From NCBI RefSeq assembly GCF_002217355.1, contig NZ_MUHA01000007.1, positions 245,519 through 309,518 on the forward strand: a DNA stretch of 64,000 bases. Direction: 5' to 3'. This DNA is from Flavobacterium oncorhynchi. Lineage in GTDB: Bacteria; Bacteroidota; Bacteroidia; Flavobacteriales; Flavobacteriaceae. The position numbers and the translations under genes were made by a program. Positions 34,606-42,551 of this stretch are shown here, in pieces (position 1 is the stretch's first letter; each line of letters starts with the position of its first letter). The notes under the pieces were generated by a model. That model was not told where the DNA came from. It made no database searches and was given only the letters and a program-made list of their open reading frames with translations.

Positions 34606-35586
34606 ATGAGTACAGCATTTATTATCTTATTAGTATTGGCATTCTTCATTTTCATGTCGTCTTTCTTTACTGTAAAACAACAAAGTTCAGTTGTTATCGA
34701 GAGATTTGGAAAATTTCACAGCGTGAGAAATTCGGGATTGCAATTAAAAATTCCAGTTGTTGATAGATTGGCCGGACGTGTAAATCTTAAAATTCAACAG
34801 TTAGATGTTATTATTGAAACTAAAACGAAAGACAACGTTTTTATTAAAATGAAAGTTTCGGTTCAGTTTAAGGTAATTCAAGATAAAGTATATGATGCTT
34901 TTTATAAACTAGAATATCCTCACGATCAGATTACTGCTTATGTATTTGACGTTGTTCGTGCTGAAGTTCCTAAACTAAAATTAGATGATGTTTTTGAAAG
35001 AAAAGACGATATCGCAATTGCAGTAAAAAGAGAATTAAACGAAGCAATGACTACTTACGGATACGATATTATCAATACATTGGTTACTGATATTGATCCA
35101 GATATCCAAGTAAAAAATGCTATGAACAGAATCAACGCTGCTGACAGAGAAAAAACTGCTGCTGAATTTGAAGCTGAAAGTTCAAGAATTAGAATTGTTG
35201 CAAAAGCAAAAGCCGAAGCTGAAAGTAAACGTTTACAAGGTCAAGGTATTGCAGATCAACGTCGTGAAATTGCAAGAGGTTTAGTAGAAAGTGTTGAAGT
35301 TTTAAACAATGTTGGTATTAATTCTCAAGAAGCTTCTGCTTTAATTGTTGTTACACAACATTATGATACACTGCAATCTATTGGTGCTGATACTAATTCT
35401 AATTTAATATTATTACCAAATTCACCACAAGCAGGAAGTGATATGTTGAACAATATGGTTGCTTCATTCACAGCATCAAATCAAGTTGGCGAAATGATGA
35501 AAAAAACTAATAAAAAGATAGAGAAACCAAAACCAATTCAACCACAATCTGGTTATGAAGATGATATCCAACCTGAAGTTAAATAA
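34606..35586 (+). CDS. SPFH/band 7 (stomatin-like) membrane scaffold protein
   Basis: The 326-aa protein has an N-terminal hydrophobic anchor (about 3-20), then the SPFH domain (QQSSVVIERFGKFHSVRNSGLQLKIPVVD, then VRAEVPKLKLDDVFERKDDIA). An Ala/Glu-rich coiled coil follows (ADREKTAAEFEAESSRIRIVAKAKAEAESKRLQGQGIADQRREIARG). This is the paraslipin/HflC-like bacterial family, which organises membrane microdomains. No adjacent NfeD-type protease is present, unlike the usual operon pairing of some slipins. Confidence 0.88.
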   Translation: MSTAFIILLVLAFFIFMSSFFTVKQQSSVVIERFGKFHSVRNSGLQLKIPVVDRLAGRVNLKIQQLDVIIETKTKDNVFIKMKVSVQFKVIQDKVYDAFYKLEYPHDQITAYVFDVVRAEVPKLKLDDVFERKDDIAIAVKRELNEAMTTYGYDIINTLVTDIDPDIQVKNAMNRINAADREKTAAEFEAESSRIRIVAKAKAEAESKRLQGQGIADQRREIARGLVESVEVLNNVGINSQEASALIVVTQHYDTLQSIGADTNSNLILLPNSPQAGSDMLNNMVASFTASNQVGEMMKKTNKKIEKPKPIQPQSGYEDDIQPEVK

Positions 35587-35597
35587 CTAACTAAAAG

Positions 35598-35625
35598 AAA
35601 AAAGAGGCTTAATTGCCTCTTTTTC
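35598..35625. terminator. Bidirectional terminator overlapping the next stop codon
   Basis: AAAGAGGC (35601-35608) pairs with GCCTCTTT (35615-35622), around TTAATT that contains the stop of the minus-strand 84-aa gene. Tracts of A and T on either side fit action on both strands. Confidence 0.75.
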
Positions 35626-35863
35626 TATTTATAAACCAACCTATTATGTACGGTAAAACAGATTGAAGTATCTTGGTATAAGAATTTGAAAAATAATCTG
35701 TGTATGATGAAATAAAACCGTTTACAATATTTTGCGGTGTTATACTTTCTTTTGTTTTTTGAACATTTAAAACTAACTTTTGATAATTAATATCTTTTTC
35801 TAATTTTAAAATTTCTAAATCTCTGTCGATTTCAGCGTATGAAGAGTACTTTTTTGTTTCCAT
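35609..35863 (-). CDS. Small conserved helical protein (DUF6327-like)
   Basis: This 84-aa protein has no signal peptide. It starts METKKYSSYAEIDRDLEILKLEKDINYQKL, a charged helix, and ends with a hydrophobic stretch (about 55-78). It matches the small proteins that sit with holin-like and YtxH genes in flavobacteria (DUF6327). It starts 3 nt after the holin-like gene. The cluster is typically linked to envelope stress, but its function is not established. Confidence 0.6.
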   Translation of the reverse strand: METKKYSSYAEIDRDLEILKLEKDINYQKLVLNVQKTKESITPQNIVNGFISSYTDYFSNSYTKILQSVLPYIIGWFINRKRGN

Positions 35864-35866
35864 AAC

Positions 35867-36217
35867 TTATTCATTAAAAAAGATTTCTGAAAATTTCTCT
35901 AAAATTGGTCCCTCTACAAATTTATCTTTTACAAAGAAAAGTAAAACTGTAAATACCAAATAGATCCCTCCTACTGCTAAGAATCCTAAAGCAATACTTC
36001 CGAATAAAGCACCAAAAGCATAAGCTGCAGCAAAAGATCCAAAAAGCAAAACCATACTAAAACACAATAAAATCAATGTAAACTTAAAAATTAAAGTAGT
36101 TGATTTCATTGCAACTTTAAAACCCCAGAGTTTATAATATGCTAAATGACTATCAATATAAACTTTAGCCTGATCCTGAATCTTTTCTGTATTTTCCTTT
36201 AATTCTTCAAAAGCCAT
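35867..36217 (-). CDS. Phage-holin-family-like membrane protein (Phage_holin_3_6 type)
   Basis: The 116-aa protein starts MAFEELKENTEKIQDQAKVYIDSHLAYYKLWGFK and has two long membrane helices (about 42-65 and 72-98). This matches the YqjE/Phage_holin_3_6 families, where the name is historical and no lysis role is implied. I chose the start at 36217; the longer frame from 36250 adds a non-conserved tail. It lies with the 84-aa and YtxH genes. Confidence 0.7.
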   Translation of the reverse strand: MAFEELKENTEKIQDQAKVYIDSHLAYYKLWGFKVAMKSTTLIFKFTLILLCFSMVLLFGSFAAAYAFGALFGSIALGFLAVGGIYLVFTVLLFFVKDKFVEGPILEKFSEIFFNE

Positions 36218-36353
36218 AATTGTAGTTTTAATTAAAAAAAAGAAGCACAAAATACACTTTGAAAAAAACTGTATTTAGCTGCTACTTAAAATTAAGTAAA
36301 ATAAACCAAAATACAATTATAAAAATCCAAGTGAACTTTGTGCTCCTTAAATA

Positions 36354-36680
36354 TTATTTCTGAAGTTTCGCATTATGCGCTTTTAAATCAGCAAGTTTAG
36401 ATTCTAAAAAAGTAATTACTTCCTCTGTTTTATAACTCATATTCGAAAGTAACTCATCATAAGTTCCGTCAAGATTACCTTTTGCATGAGCAAACTTTTC
36501 GCGCAATACCTCAGAACTAGCTGAAATAGAATCTTTTAAATTATGCCTGGCATCATCTAAACCTTCTTTTAATTTTGCGCGTGTTTTTGATCCTTTATCT
36601 GGAGCAAATAATATTCCGATTGCTGCACCAGCAGCTGCACCAGCCAAGATAGCTGCTACTGTATTTAAGTTCTTTGACAT
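36354..36680 (-). CDS. YtxH domain-containing protein
   Basis: The 108-aa protein starts with a Gly/Ala-rich membrane helix (AAILAGAAAGAAIGILFAPDKGSKTR, with the ApxxG-x-x-T-R signature of YtxH). An amphipathic helical tail follows. YtxH proteins are general-stress-associated in Firmicutes; the role here is uncertain. It leads a three-gene minus-strand cluster. Confidence 0.78.
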   Translation of the reverse strand: MSKNLNTVAAILAGAAAGAAIGILFAPDKGSKTRAKLKEGLDDARHNLKDSISASSEVLREKFAHAKGNLDGTYDELLSNMSYKTEEVITFLESKLADLKAHNAKLQK

Positions 36681-36771
36681 AATAATAAAATTTAAGTGAT
36701 TAATAAAGGTACTCTTTTTTTAAAATATAAATTATTGAACAAATGATATTTACTAAAATTTAACACTAAAA

Positions 36772-37254
36772 TTAATACGCGTAAGCTACTGCTTCATATT
36801 TACCATTTCCTTTCTCAACAATACTTACAAACGGATATCCATTTGAAGCCGACTTACTTTTAATTCTCATAGCAGTTTGATTCTTATTAGCAATTGGCGG
36901 TTCTCCTTTTGTCCTTGTCGAGACACCAGTGAATGAAGCCACTTCTTTCAGTCCTATTGTCTTTTCTTGAGGCAGAACTGTTACCATTTTGTAATCATCT
37001 TTTGAATCTACGATTATTTTATCTGATATTTTTTGTGTTTGATTCGTTTGTTTATTGGTTAATTGAGAAACAGCATACTTACTAATTTTAACTTCTTCAG
37101 AACTTCCGTTTAAAGAATAATAAATTAGACCATTTTCGTTTTTAATAAAATTTACATCAAGTTGCTCACCATTGTGTTTTGTAATTTGATGTGTTTGCGA
37201 AATTGCAATGTTTGCAAATAAAACTGCTGATAATGTAAAAAATAAATTTTTCAT
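36772..37254 (-). CDS. Secreted protein of unknown function
   Basis: This 160-aa protein has a signal peptide (1-19, ending NIAISQT), then ITKHNGEQLDVNFIKNENGLIYYSLNGSSEEVKISKYAVSQL, a short beta-rich repeat-like segment. The rest has no family I recognise. It resembles small Bacteroidetes exported proteins that test a residue substrate by a beta-sandwich, which is only an impression. It sits alone next to a long gene-free region. Confidence 0.55.
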   Translation of the reverse strand: MKNLFFTLSAVLFANIAISQTHQITKHNGEQLDVNFIKNENGLIYYSLNGSSEEVKISKYAVSQLTNKQTNQTQKISDKIIVDSKDDYKMVTVLPQEKTIGLKEVASFTGVSTRTKGEPPIANKNQTAMRIKSKSASNGYPFVSIVEKGNGKYEAVAYAY

Positions 37255-37691
37255 AACATTTAAAATTTAAGGATTAAAATTCTTAGTTCAAAATGAAAAT
37301 CAAAATTTCGATACGTGTAAAACTAACTTCATGAAATTTACAAATTATAAATGCCTTCAAAAAATACTTACATCGTAAACGTATTATCAAAAACAAATTA
37401 CAACTATAAACTGACCATAAAATCAATTTTTAAAATTCAGGTTTAGAATTAACTCTAAAACTAAAAATGAAAATTTTTAAATTTTAGAAAAACTCCAATT
37501 CGATTCTTAAAACGTCAATTTTTGAAATTCTAAAATTTCATACTTGAGCTTTTTATAAAAATAGCAACTTTATAAACAATTGTGTGTTAACAACCCGTTA
37601 AACTAAGAAAAATTACGCTAAAAATTAAAATAAAGATCGTAGAACAACAATAAATAAAAAGATAATTAATAACATTAAAAAGATAAAAACA

Positions 37692-38055
37692 AGTCTTAAA
37701 ATTAATTTATTAAAGTCATTTTTACTTATATTTATCTATTAAATTTAAAAAATCAATAAATAAAATATATAATAATTAAAAACATTGAATAATAAAATTA
37801 AAATAATTAAAATTGATATTACAAAAACAGTAGTTTAGAAATTGATAAAACTTGCAAAAGACTAAATATAATTTTTCTTAAAAAAGTAAATTTCAATTTC
37901 AAAAACATTTTGTACTTAAAAAAATCTAAAAAGACATAAAATAAAATCAAAAATTAAAATAAAGCCTTCTGTTTTACTGTTTTTAAAAATAGGATAATTA
38001 ACATGGAAGAAATGAAAAAATGTCTCAAAATTAATTTATGAAAGTCATTTTTAAT
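37692..38055 (+). repeat. Pair of 31-bp direct repeats in the gene-free region
   Basis: The unit AGTCTTAAAATTAATTTATT plus AAAGTCATTTTTA (37692-37724) recurs near 38022-38055 with about three changes (T/C, T/G and an edge). The function is unknown. Low-complexity convergence is possible because both are A/T-rich, but the shared AAAGTCATTTTT block makes chance less likely. Confidence 0.4.
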
Positions 38056-38106
38056 TTATAAAAGTTATAAAATATTAATTATCAATAGAAAAAATAAATA
38101 ATAAAA

Positions 38107-38129
38107 AAAGCGCTTATAAAAAGCGCTTT
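38107..38129 (-). terminator. Terminator of glnS
   Basis: AAAGCGCTT (38107-38115) pairs with AAGCGCTTT (38121-38129), and the minus strand then runs into T-rich sequence. Just downstream of the glnS stop. Confidence 0.82.
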
Positions 38130-38148
38130 CTAATAGATTGTAGTTATA

Positions 38149-40266
38149 TTATTTTTTTATCATCTCGGCAAGAATTTCGATTTCTTTTTCCGATGCATTT
38201 TTTGGAGGATTTGAATGCAGTTTTGAAATTTGGTCTTCAAACTGATTTCTTAAATTTTCGTTTTCAATATTTTTTAAATTTAAAAGAGCTCTATATCTAA
38301 CATAAGTTGATTCACTTCTTAAAGACATAGTATATAACTTTTTAATATCCTCTTCTTCAAAATCCGAAGATTTCCAATTTGAATATTTCAAAATAAATAG
38401 AGCAAACAACAATGAAGCCTTATTATTGTTGATATTCTTTTTTAATGAATTCTGCAAAAGTGAAAAACTTGAAATAGCTGCTATGTTCTCGCCTATTGCA
38501 TCTCGAATTGCCAAACGTTCAGCTAAATTTTCTAATTTAAAATATTTATTAATATCTTTTAAAGAATTATTAATGCTGTTTTCTTCTTTTTTACCTTTTT
38601 CTTCCCAAGCATCTTTCAATCCTACAGTCTTGTTAAACACTAATTTTGAAGCAGTTGAATCTTTATCAACAGTAAAATATCCTAAACGTTGAAACTGAAA
38701 TTTGTCTTCATTTTTAGCGGTTGCTAAACTTGGTTCAACAAATCCAGTTACAATTTCTAATGAATTTGGATTCACAAAATCTAAGAAATTTTTCTCTTTA
38801 TAACTGTCTGGAGCTTCATCTGTAAACAAACGATCGTACAAACGAACTTCTGCTTCAACAGCATGAGGGATAGAAACCCAATGCAATGTTCCAGACACTT
38901 TTCTTTGACTTGCTTCTGTCCCGCTTCCACTTAAAGAATCAGTATCATAAGTAACATGAATCTCTGTAATATTACCTTCAGAATCTTTTACAACAGATTC
39001 ACCTTTAATGATATACGCATTTTTTAGACGTACTTCTTTTCCTAAAGTCAAACGGAAATATTTAGATGGAGCTTCTTCTAAAAAGTCTTCTCTTTCGATA
39101 TATAATTCGCGAGAAAAAGGTACTTTTCTAAAACCTGCATTTTCATCTTCCTGATTATTTTCAGCTTCCAACCACTCTTCTTTTCCTTCAGGATAATTTG
39201 TAATTACCAATTTTACAGGATCTAAAACAGCCATTACACGAGGTGCAATTTTGTTCAAATCTTCACGAATACAAAATTCTAAAACCGATACATTTATTAA
39301 ATTATCGCGTTTTGCAATACCAATTGTATTAGCAAAATGACGTAAAGATGTAGCTGTATAACCACGTCTTCTAAGTCCTGAAATAGTTGACATTCTAGGA
39401 TCATCCCAACCGTTAACATGCTTTTCTTTAACTAGTTGCTGTAATTTTCTTTTACTAACAACAGTATGTGATAAATTACGTCTTGCGAATTCTCTTTGTT
39501 TCGGACGCAGTTTATTTTCGTCTAAAATTTGATCTAAAAACCAATCGTATAATTCACGGTGAGGCAAAAATTCAAGCGTACAAAATGAGTGTGAGATTTC
39601 TTCTAAATAATCACTTTGTCCGTGCGCCCAATCGTACATTGGATAAATTTTCCAAGCATCGCCGGTTCTATGATGATGCTTGTGTAAAATTCTGTACATA
39701 ATAGGATCACGCATCAACATATTAGTCGATTTCATGTCAATTTTAGCACGAAGAATATGTGTACCAGCCTCAAATTCACCGTTTTTCATTCTTTCGAATA
39801 AATCTAAGTTTTCTTCAACAGAACGATTTCTGTACGGACTATCTGTTCCAACTGTAGATGGAGTTCCTTTTTGAATAGCCATATCTTCAGAAGACTGACT
39901 ATCAACATAGGCTTTATCTTTTTTAATTAATAAAACTGCCCAATCGTATAATTGTTGAAAGTAATCAGAAGCATAACGTTCTTCAGCCCATTTGTAACCC
40001 AGCCATTCAACATCTTTTTTAATAGCATCAACAAATTCCTGTTCTTCTTTTTCAGGGTTTGTATCGTCAAAACGTAAATTTACAGGAGACTGATAATCAA
40101 TTCCTAAACCAAAATTTAATGCAATAGAACTTGCATGTCCAATGTGTAAATAACCATTTGGTTCTGGTGGAAAACGAAAATGAAGTTTACTTTGTGAAAG
40201 ACCTGATTTTAGATCTTCCTCTATGATTTGTTCAATAAAATTGAGTGATTTCTCTTCTGATGCCAT
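38149..40266 (-). CDS. glnS: Glutaminyl-tRNA synthetase with C-terminal extension
   Basis: This class I synthetase forms Gln-tRNA-Gln directly. The 705-aa protein contains FPPEPNGYLHIGHA (HIGH), VNLRFDDTNPEKEEQEFV, HTVVSKRKL (KMSKS equivalent) and GWDDPRMSTISGLRRRGY. The anticodon-binding part ends near residue 555 (FQFQRLGYFTVDKDS). The extra 150 residues are helical with HEAT-like spacing (LRSESTYVRYRALLNLKNI). Standard bacterial GlnRS is about 555 aa. Database labels for Bacteroidetes mention a YqeY fusion, but I cannot clearly see YqeY motifs here. Confidence 0.93.
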   Translation of the reverse strand: MASEEKSLNFIEQIIEEDLKSGLSQSKLHFRFPPEPNGYLHIGHASSIALNFGLGIDYQSPVNLRFDDTNPEKEEQEFVDAIKKDVEWLGYKWAEERYASDYFQQLYDWAVLLIKKDKAYVDSQSSEDMAIQKGTPSTVGTDSPYRNRSVEENLDLFERMKNGEFEAGTHILRAKIDMKSTNMLMRDPIMYRILHKHHHRTGDAWKIYPMYDWAHGQSDYLEEISHSFCTLEFLPHRELYDWFLDQILDENKLRPKQREFARRNLSHTVVSKRKLQQLVKEKHVNGWDDPRMSTISGLRRRGYTATSLRHFANTIGIAKRDNLINVSVLEFCIREDLNKIAPRVMAVLDPVKLVITNYPEGKEEWLEAENNQEDENAGFRKVPFSRELYIEREDFLEEAPSKYFRLTLGKEVRLKNAYIIKGESVVKDSEGNITEIHVTYDTDSLSGSGTEASQRKVSGTLHWVSIPHAVEAEVRLYDRLFTDEAPDSYKEKNFLDFVNPNSLEIVTGFVEPSLATAKNEDKFQFQRLGYFTVDKDSTASKLVFNKTVGLKDAWEEKGKKEENSINNSLKDINKYFKLENLAERLAIRDAIGENIAAISSFSLLQNSLKKNINNNKASLLFALFILKYSNWKSSDFEEEDIKKLYTMSLRSESTYVRYRALLNLKNIENENLRNQFEDQISKLHSNPPKNASEKEIEILAEMIKK

Positions 40267-40373
40267 TATTTTATAGTAATTTTAGCAAAGATAAAAAAAA
40301 GGTTTCAGGTTTCAGGTTTAAAGTTGTTTAAGTAGCACAAAACCTGAAACTTTAAACGTGAAACAATAAAAAA

Positions 40374-40733
40374 ATGGGAGTTATAAAACTGAAAAATATC
40401 CGTACTTTTTCTTACCACGGATGTTTAATTGAAGAAGGAAAAATAGGATCAGATTATATTGTTGATCTAAAAATTAAAGCAAATTTACAACAATCAGCAC
40501 AAAGCGATCATCTTGCTGACACGGTTGATTATGTTCATTTGAATAAAATTGTTGCTGAAGAAATGGCAATTCGTTCTCATTTATTAGAACATGTTGCTAA
40601 AAGAATCATAATTCGTGTACTGGCAGAAATTGAATCTGTAGAAAAAACGACTGTTTGGGTTTCAAAAGTAAATCCTCCTATTGGCGGTGATGTTGAAACA
40701 GTTACCATTAAAATGACCGAAAAAAGAAAGTAA
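40374..40733 (+). CDS. folB: Dihydroneopterin aldolase
   Basis: FolB cleaves dihydroneopterin to 6-hydroxymethyl-dihydropterin in folate synthesis. The 119-aa protein has the expected length and motifs: IRTFSYHGCLIEEG near the start, YIVDLKI, the DTVDY motif, and LLEHVAKRI with a catalytic Lys region. It lies divergent from glnS and just upstream of tRNA-Cys. No other folate genes are nearby. Confidence 0.9.
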   Translation: MGVIKLKNIRTFSYHGCLIEEGKIGSDYIVDLKIKANLQQSAQSDHLADTVDYVHLNKIVAEEMAIRSHLLEHVAKRIIIRVLAEIESVEKTTVWVSKVNPPIGGDVETVTIKMTEKRK

Positions 40734-40780
40734 TTCCTTTTGCTTAAAATCTAATTTTTTAAAATAGTTTACATTAAACT

Positions 40781-40810
40781 TTTGAAATTTAAAGATTTTA
40801 GTTACTTTTG
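40781..40810 (+). promoter_or_regulatory. Promoter of tRNA-Cys
   Basis: TTTG (40781-40784), an 18-nt spacer and TACTTTTG (40803-40810) are a perfect match to the Bacteroidetes promoter. It lies 17 nt upstream of the tRNA 5' end. Confidence 0.75.
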
Positions 40811-40827
40811 CCATCCGTTCAAGTAAT

Positions 40828-40898
40828 GGCGTCGTGGCCGAGCGGCTAGGCTGGGCTCTGCAAAAGCTCCTACTCCGGTTCGAATCCGGACGATGCCT
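40828..40898 (+). tRNA. trnC: tRNA-Cys (anticodon GCA)
   Basis: The acceptor GGCGTCG pairs with CGATGCC (one G-U), and the discriminator is T (40898). The anticodon stem GGGCT/AGCTC frames loop CTGCAAA, anticodon GCA. The T arm is CCGG-TTCGAAT-CCGG. CCA is not encoded. A terminator follows at once. Confidence 0.95.
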
Positions 40899-40899
40899 C

Positions 40900-40933
40900 A
40901 AAAAGAGATACATTTCTGTATCTCTTTTTTTTA
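40900..40933 (+). terminator. Terminator of tRNA-Cys
   Basis: AAAGAGATACA pairs with TGTATCTCTTT around TTTC, followed by a run of T. Confidence 0.85.
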
Positions 40934-40954
40934 TGCCTAAACTTTCCACAATCT

Positions 40955-41054
40955 TGTCATTTCGACGAAGGAGAAATCTCCACAAGAAGCTCTACCAAGA
41001 TTTGACAATTACTACGGAGTTAGTTGCGAAGATTTCTCCTTCGTCGAAATGACA
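40955..41054. repeat. REP/MITE-like element with 25-bp perfect inverted repeats
   Basis: TGTCATTTCGACGAAGGAG plus AAATCT (40955-40979) is the exact reverse complement of 41030-41054. They flank 50 nt. This is a palindromic repetitive-element architecture with no coding capacity. I believe similar TTTCGACGAAGGAGAAATCT sequences recur in Flavobacterium genomes. A second 13-bp dyad lies just beyond (41068-41094). Confidence 0.8.
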
Positions 41055-41067
41055 AACTGTTGTCAAC

Positions 41068-41094
41068 TTTGTCAAAGTTTTAAACTTTGACAAA
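41068..41094. repeat. Perfect 13+1+13 bp palindrome next to the REP-like element
   Basis: TTTGTCAAAGTTT (41068-41080), one T, AAACTTTGACAAA (41082-41094). It is probably part of the same mobile or repetitive patch. Confidence 0.7.
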
Positions 41095-41124
41095 ATTACA
41101 GACGAACATTATAAACATAAAAAA

Positions 41125-41147
41125 AAGCCTCTGAATTTCAGAGGCTT
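41125..41147. terminator. Terminator of the LysE-family gene
   Basis: AAGCCTCTGAA and TTCAGAGGCTT form an 11-bp stem around one T, with A- and T-rich flanks on both strands. Located downstream of the minus-strand transporter gene. Confidence 0.8.
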
Positions 41148-41175
41148 AATTTTATAATTTTGGGTTATTAACAAA

Positions 41176-41856
41176 CTACTTTTCAATATTCTCAAAAGCA
41201 TTTTTAACCATTTCTTTTTCTTTTGGAAACCATCCCTGGATCATTAAAACAAAACCAAAAACCATCAAAACTACACTAATTCCTTTTTTAATTTTTAGAA
41301 TATTAGTCGGTGTCATTTTAGATTTTAATTGTTTGGCTAATAGTATTTTAATGCAGTCAACTAACAAATAAGTAATAATTACAGAGGCAAAAAAAGTAAA
41401 CATTCTTGAATTTTGCATTTCTAATTTTGGTCCTACAGAAATAATAACTGCAAGCCAAAAACCAAGAACTCCTATATTAATAACGTTCAATAAAAATCCT
41501 TTTACAAACAAACTTCCGTAGTTTCTTTTTAAGATATCTCGATCAATTTCTTCATCATTAATTTTTTCTTCCTTCTTCAGTTTTACAAAAGAAATAATAC
41601 CATAGGAAAGCATAATTATGCCTCCAAAAATAAAAAGTGCCGGCTTGTCTTTTAAACTTGAAATCAGTCTGTAACTTCCTAAATAGGCAATGGCAATAAA
41701 AAATATATCACCCAATACCACTCCAAAATCAAATACAATTGCAGCTCTAAATCCTTTTGTAATGCTGGTTTCTAATAAAACAAAAAATACCGGACCTACC
41801 ATAAAGCTTAGAACAAGTCCCCATGGCAGTCCAGCCAGAATATCATTTATCATCAA
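41176..41856 (-). CDS. LysE-family transporter
   Basis: The 226-aa protein has about six membrane helices and the LysE/RhtB opening (GLPWGLVLSFMVGPVFFVLLETSITKGFRAAIVFDFGVVLGDI). Family members export amino acids or related solutes by a proton-driven mechanism; the substrate here is unknown. It starts 3 nt after the GIN-domain gene ends. An acidic cytoplasmic loop lies near 85-100 (KLKKEEKINDEEIDRDIL). Confidence 0.82.
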   Translation of the reverse strand: MMINDILAGLPWGLVLSFMVGPVFFVLLETSITKGFRAAIVFDFGVVLGDIFFIAIAYLGSYRLISSLKDKPALFIFGGIIMLSYGIISFVKLKKEEKINDEEIDRDILKRNYGSLFVKGFLLNVINIGVLGFWLAVIISVGPKLEMQNSRMFTFFASVIITYLLVDCIKILLAKQLKSKMTPTNILKIKKGISVVLMVFGFVLMIQGWFPKEKEMVKNAFENIEK

Positions 41857-41859
41857 AAA

Positions 41860-42528
41860 TTATTTTACTTCTTCAATTTTACCACCAAAAACCGTTTTTT
41901 GGTTAATTTGCTTTGGTTTTCCATAAATGTAAATAGAGCCTCCTGCGCTCACTTTTGCATCGACAAGGGTTGATGCATTAACATCTGCTTTTCCTCCCGC
42001 AGAAACGCTTACTTTCGTCTGAGAAGTGGCTAATTTACTTGCCAGCAAATAACCGCCTGCTCCAAGACTTGCATCTTGATTGGAAGCTTTACCAGTTAAT
42101 GTTATTGAACCTCCTGAAACTGAGCTTACATTAAGTTTATCAACATCTAAATCAACATTTATTTTTCCGCCTTCCTGAGCACTCACTTTAAAAACAGTTG
42201 CTTTTATAGGATCTTTACTTGAAACATAAGCTCCTTCATTGACATCAATAAGTTCTATGTTTCTGTAATACAAAGTAATATCAAGATCATCACCAGATAA
42301 TAGTTTAGGAAAAGGCATTCTTAATTTTAATAAACCTTTCTTGTTAACAACTTCAACCTCTGCTTCTCTTGCTCCTTTAATAACAATTTTGTTTTCAGAA
42401 GATGGAACTAATTTAACACTTAATTTATCAAAAACTTTAACCGAATCGAAATCTCCCAGTTCTTTAGTAACTTGACCAAAAGACATTTGTACAAATAAAA
42501 TTGCTGCTCCAATAATTAGCTTTCTCAT
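41860..42528 (-). CDS. Head GIN domain (DUF2807) secreted protein
   Basis: The 222-aa protein has a signal peptide (1-18, ending MSFGQ). It then shows the repetitive beta-helix pattern typical of putative auto-transporter adhesin head GIN (DUF2807): KLSVKLVPSSENKIVIKGA, later VSSVSGGSITLTGKAS and VSAGGKADVNAS. The biological role of this family is not known. It is sandwiched between rnr and the exporter on one strand, probably one operon. Confidence 0.82.
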   Translation of the reverse strand: MRKLIIGAAILFVQMSFGQVTKELGDFDSVKVFDKLSVKLVPSSENKIVIKGAREAEVEVVNKKGLLKLRMPFPKLLSGDDLDITLYYRNIELIDVNEGAYVSSKDPIKATVFKVSAQEGGKINVDLDVDKLNVSSVSGGSITLTGKASNQDASLGAGGYLLASKLATSQTKVSVSAGGKADVNASTLVDAKVSAGGSIYIYGKPKQINQKTVFGGKIEEVK

Positions 42529-42551
42529 ACTTTTATTTTTTTAATTAATAT

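Larger units (their letters stand above)
37255..38148. other. 894-bp A/T-rich gene-free region
   Basis: No frame of note occurs apart from a 12-codon ATG frame at 38004. Two copies of a roughly 31-bp sequence (GTCTYAAAATTAATTTATKAAAGTCATTTTT) lie at about 37692-37724 and 38022-38055, 330 nt apart. The GC content looks far lower than in the flanks. A terminator for glnS lies at 38107-38129. Confidence 0.6.

Noticed and set aside
35867..36217. Prophage lysis gene (holin)
   Set aside because: The Phage_holin_3_6-like family name is historical; no endolysin or other phage gene is near, and the YtxH/DUF6327 neighbours fit a host stress cluster.
40300..40370. Repeated GTTTCAGG/CCTGAAAC motif before folB as another parS-type element
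   Set aside because: It contains AAACGTGAAAC but lacks the left half of the palindrome and looks like a simple CTGAAAC repeat.
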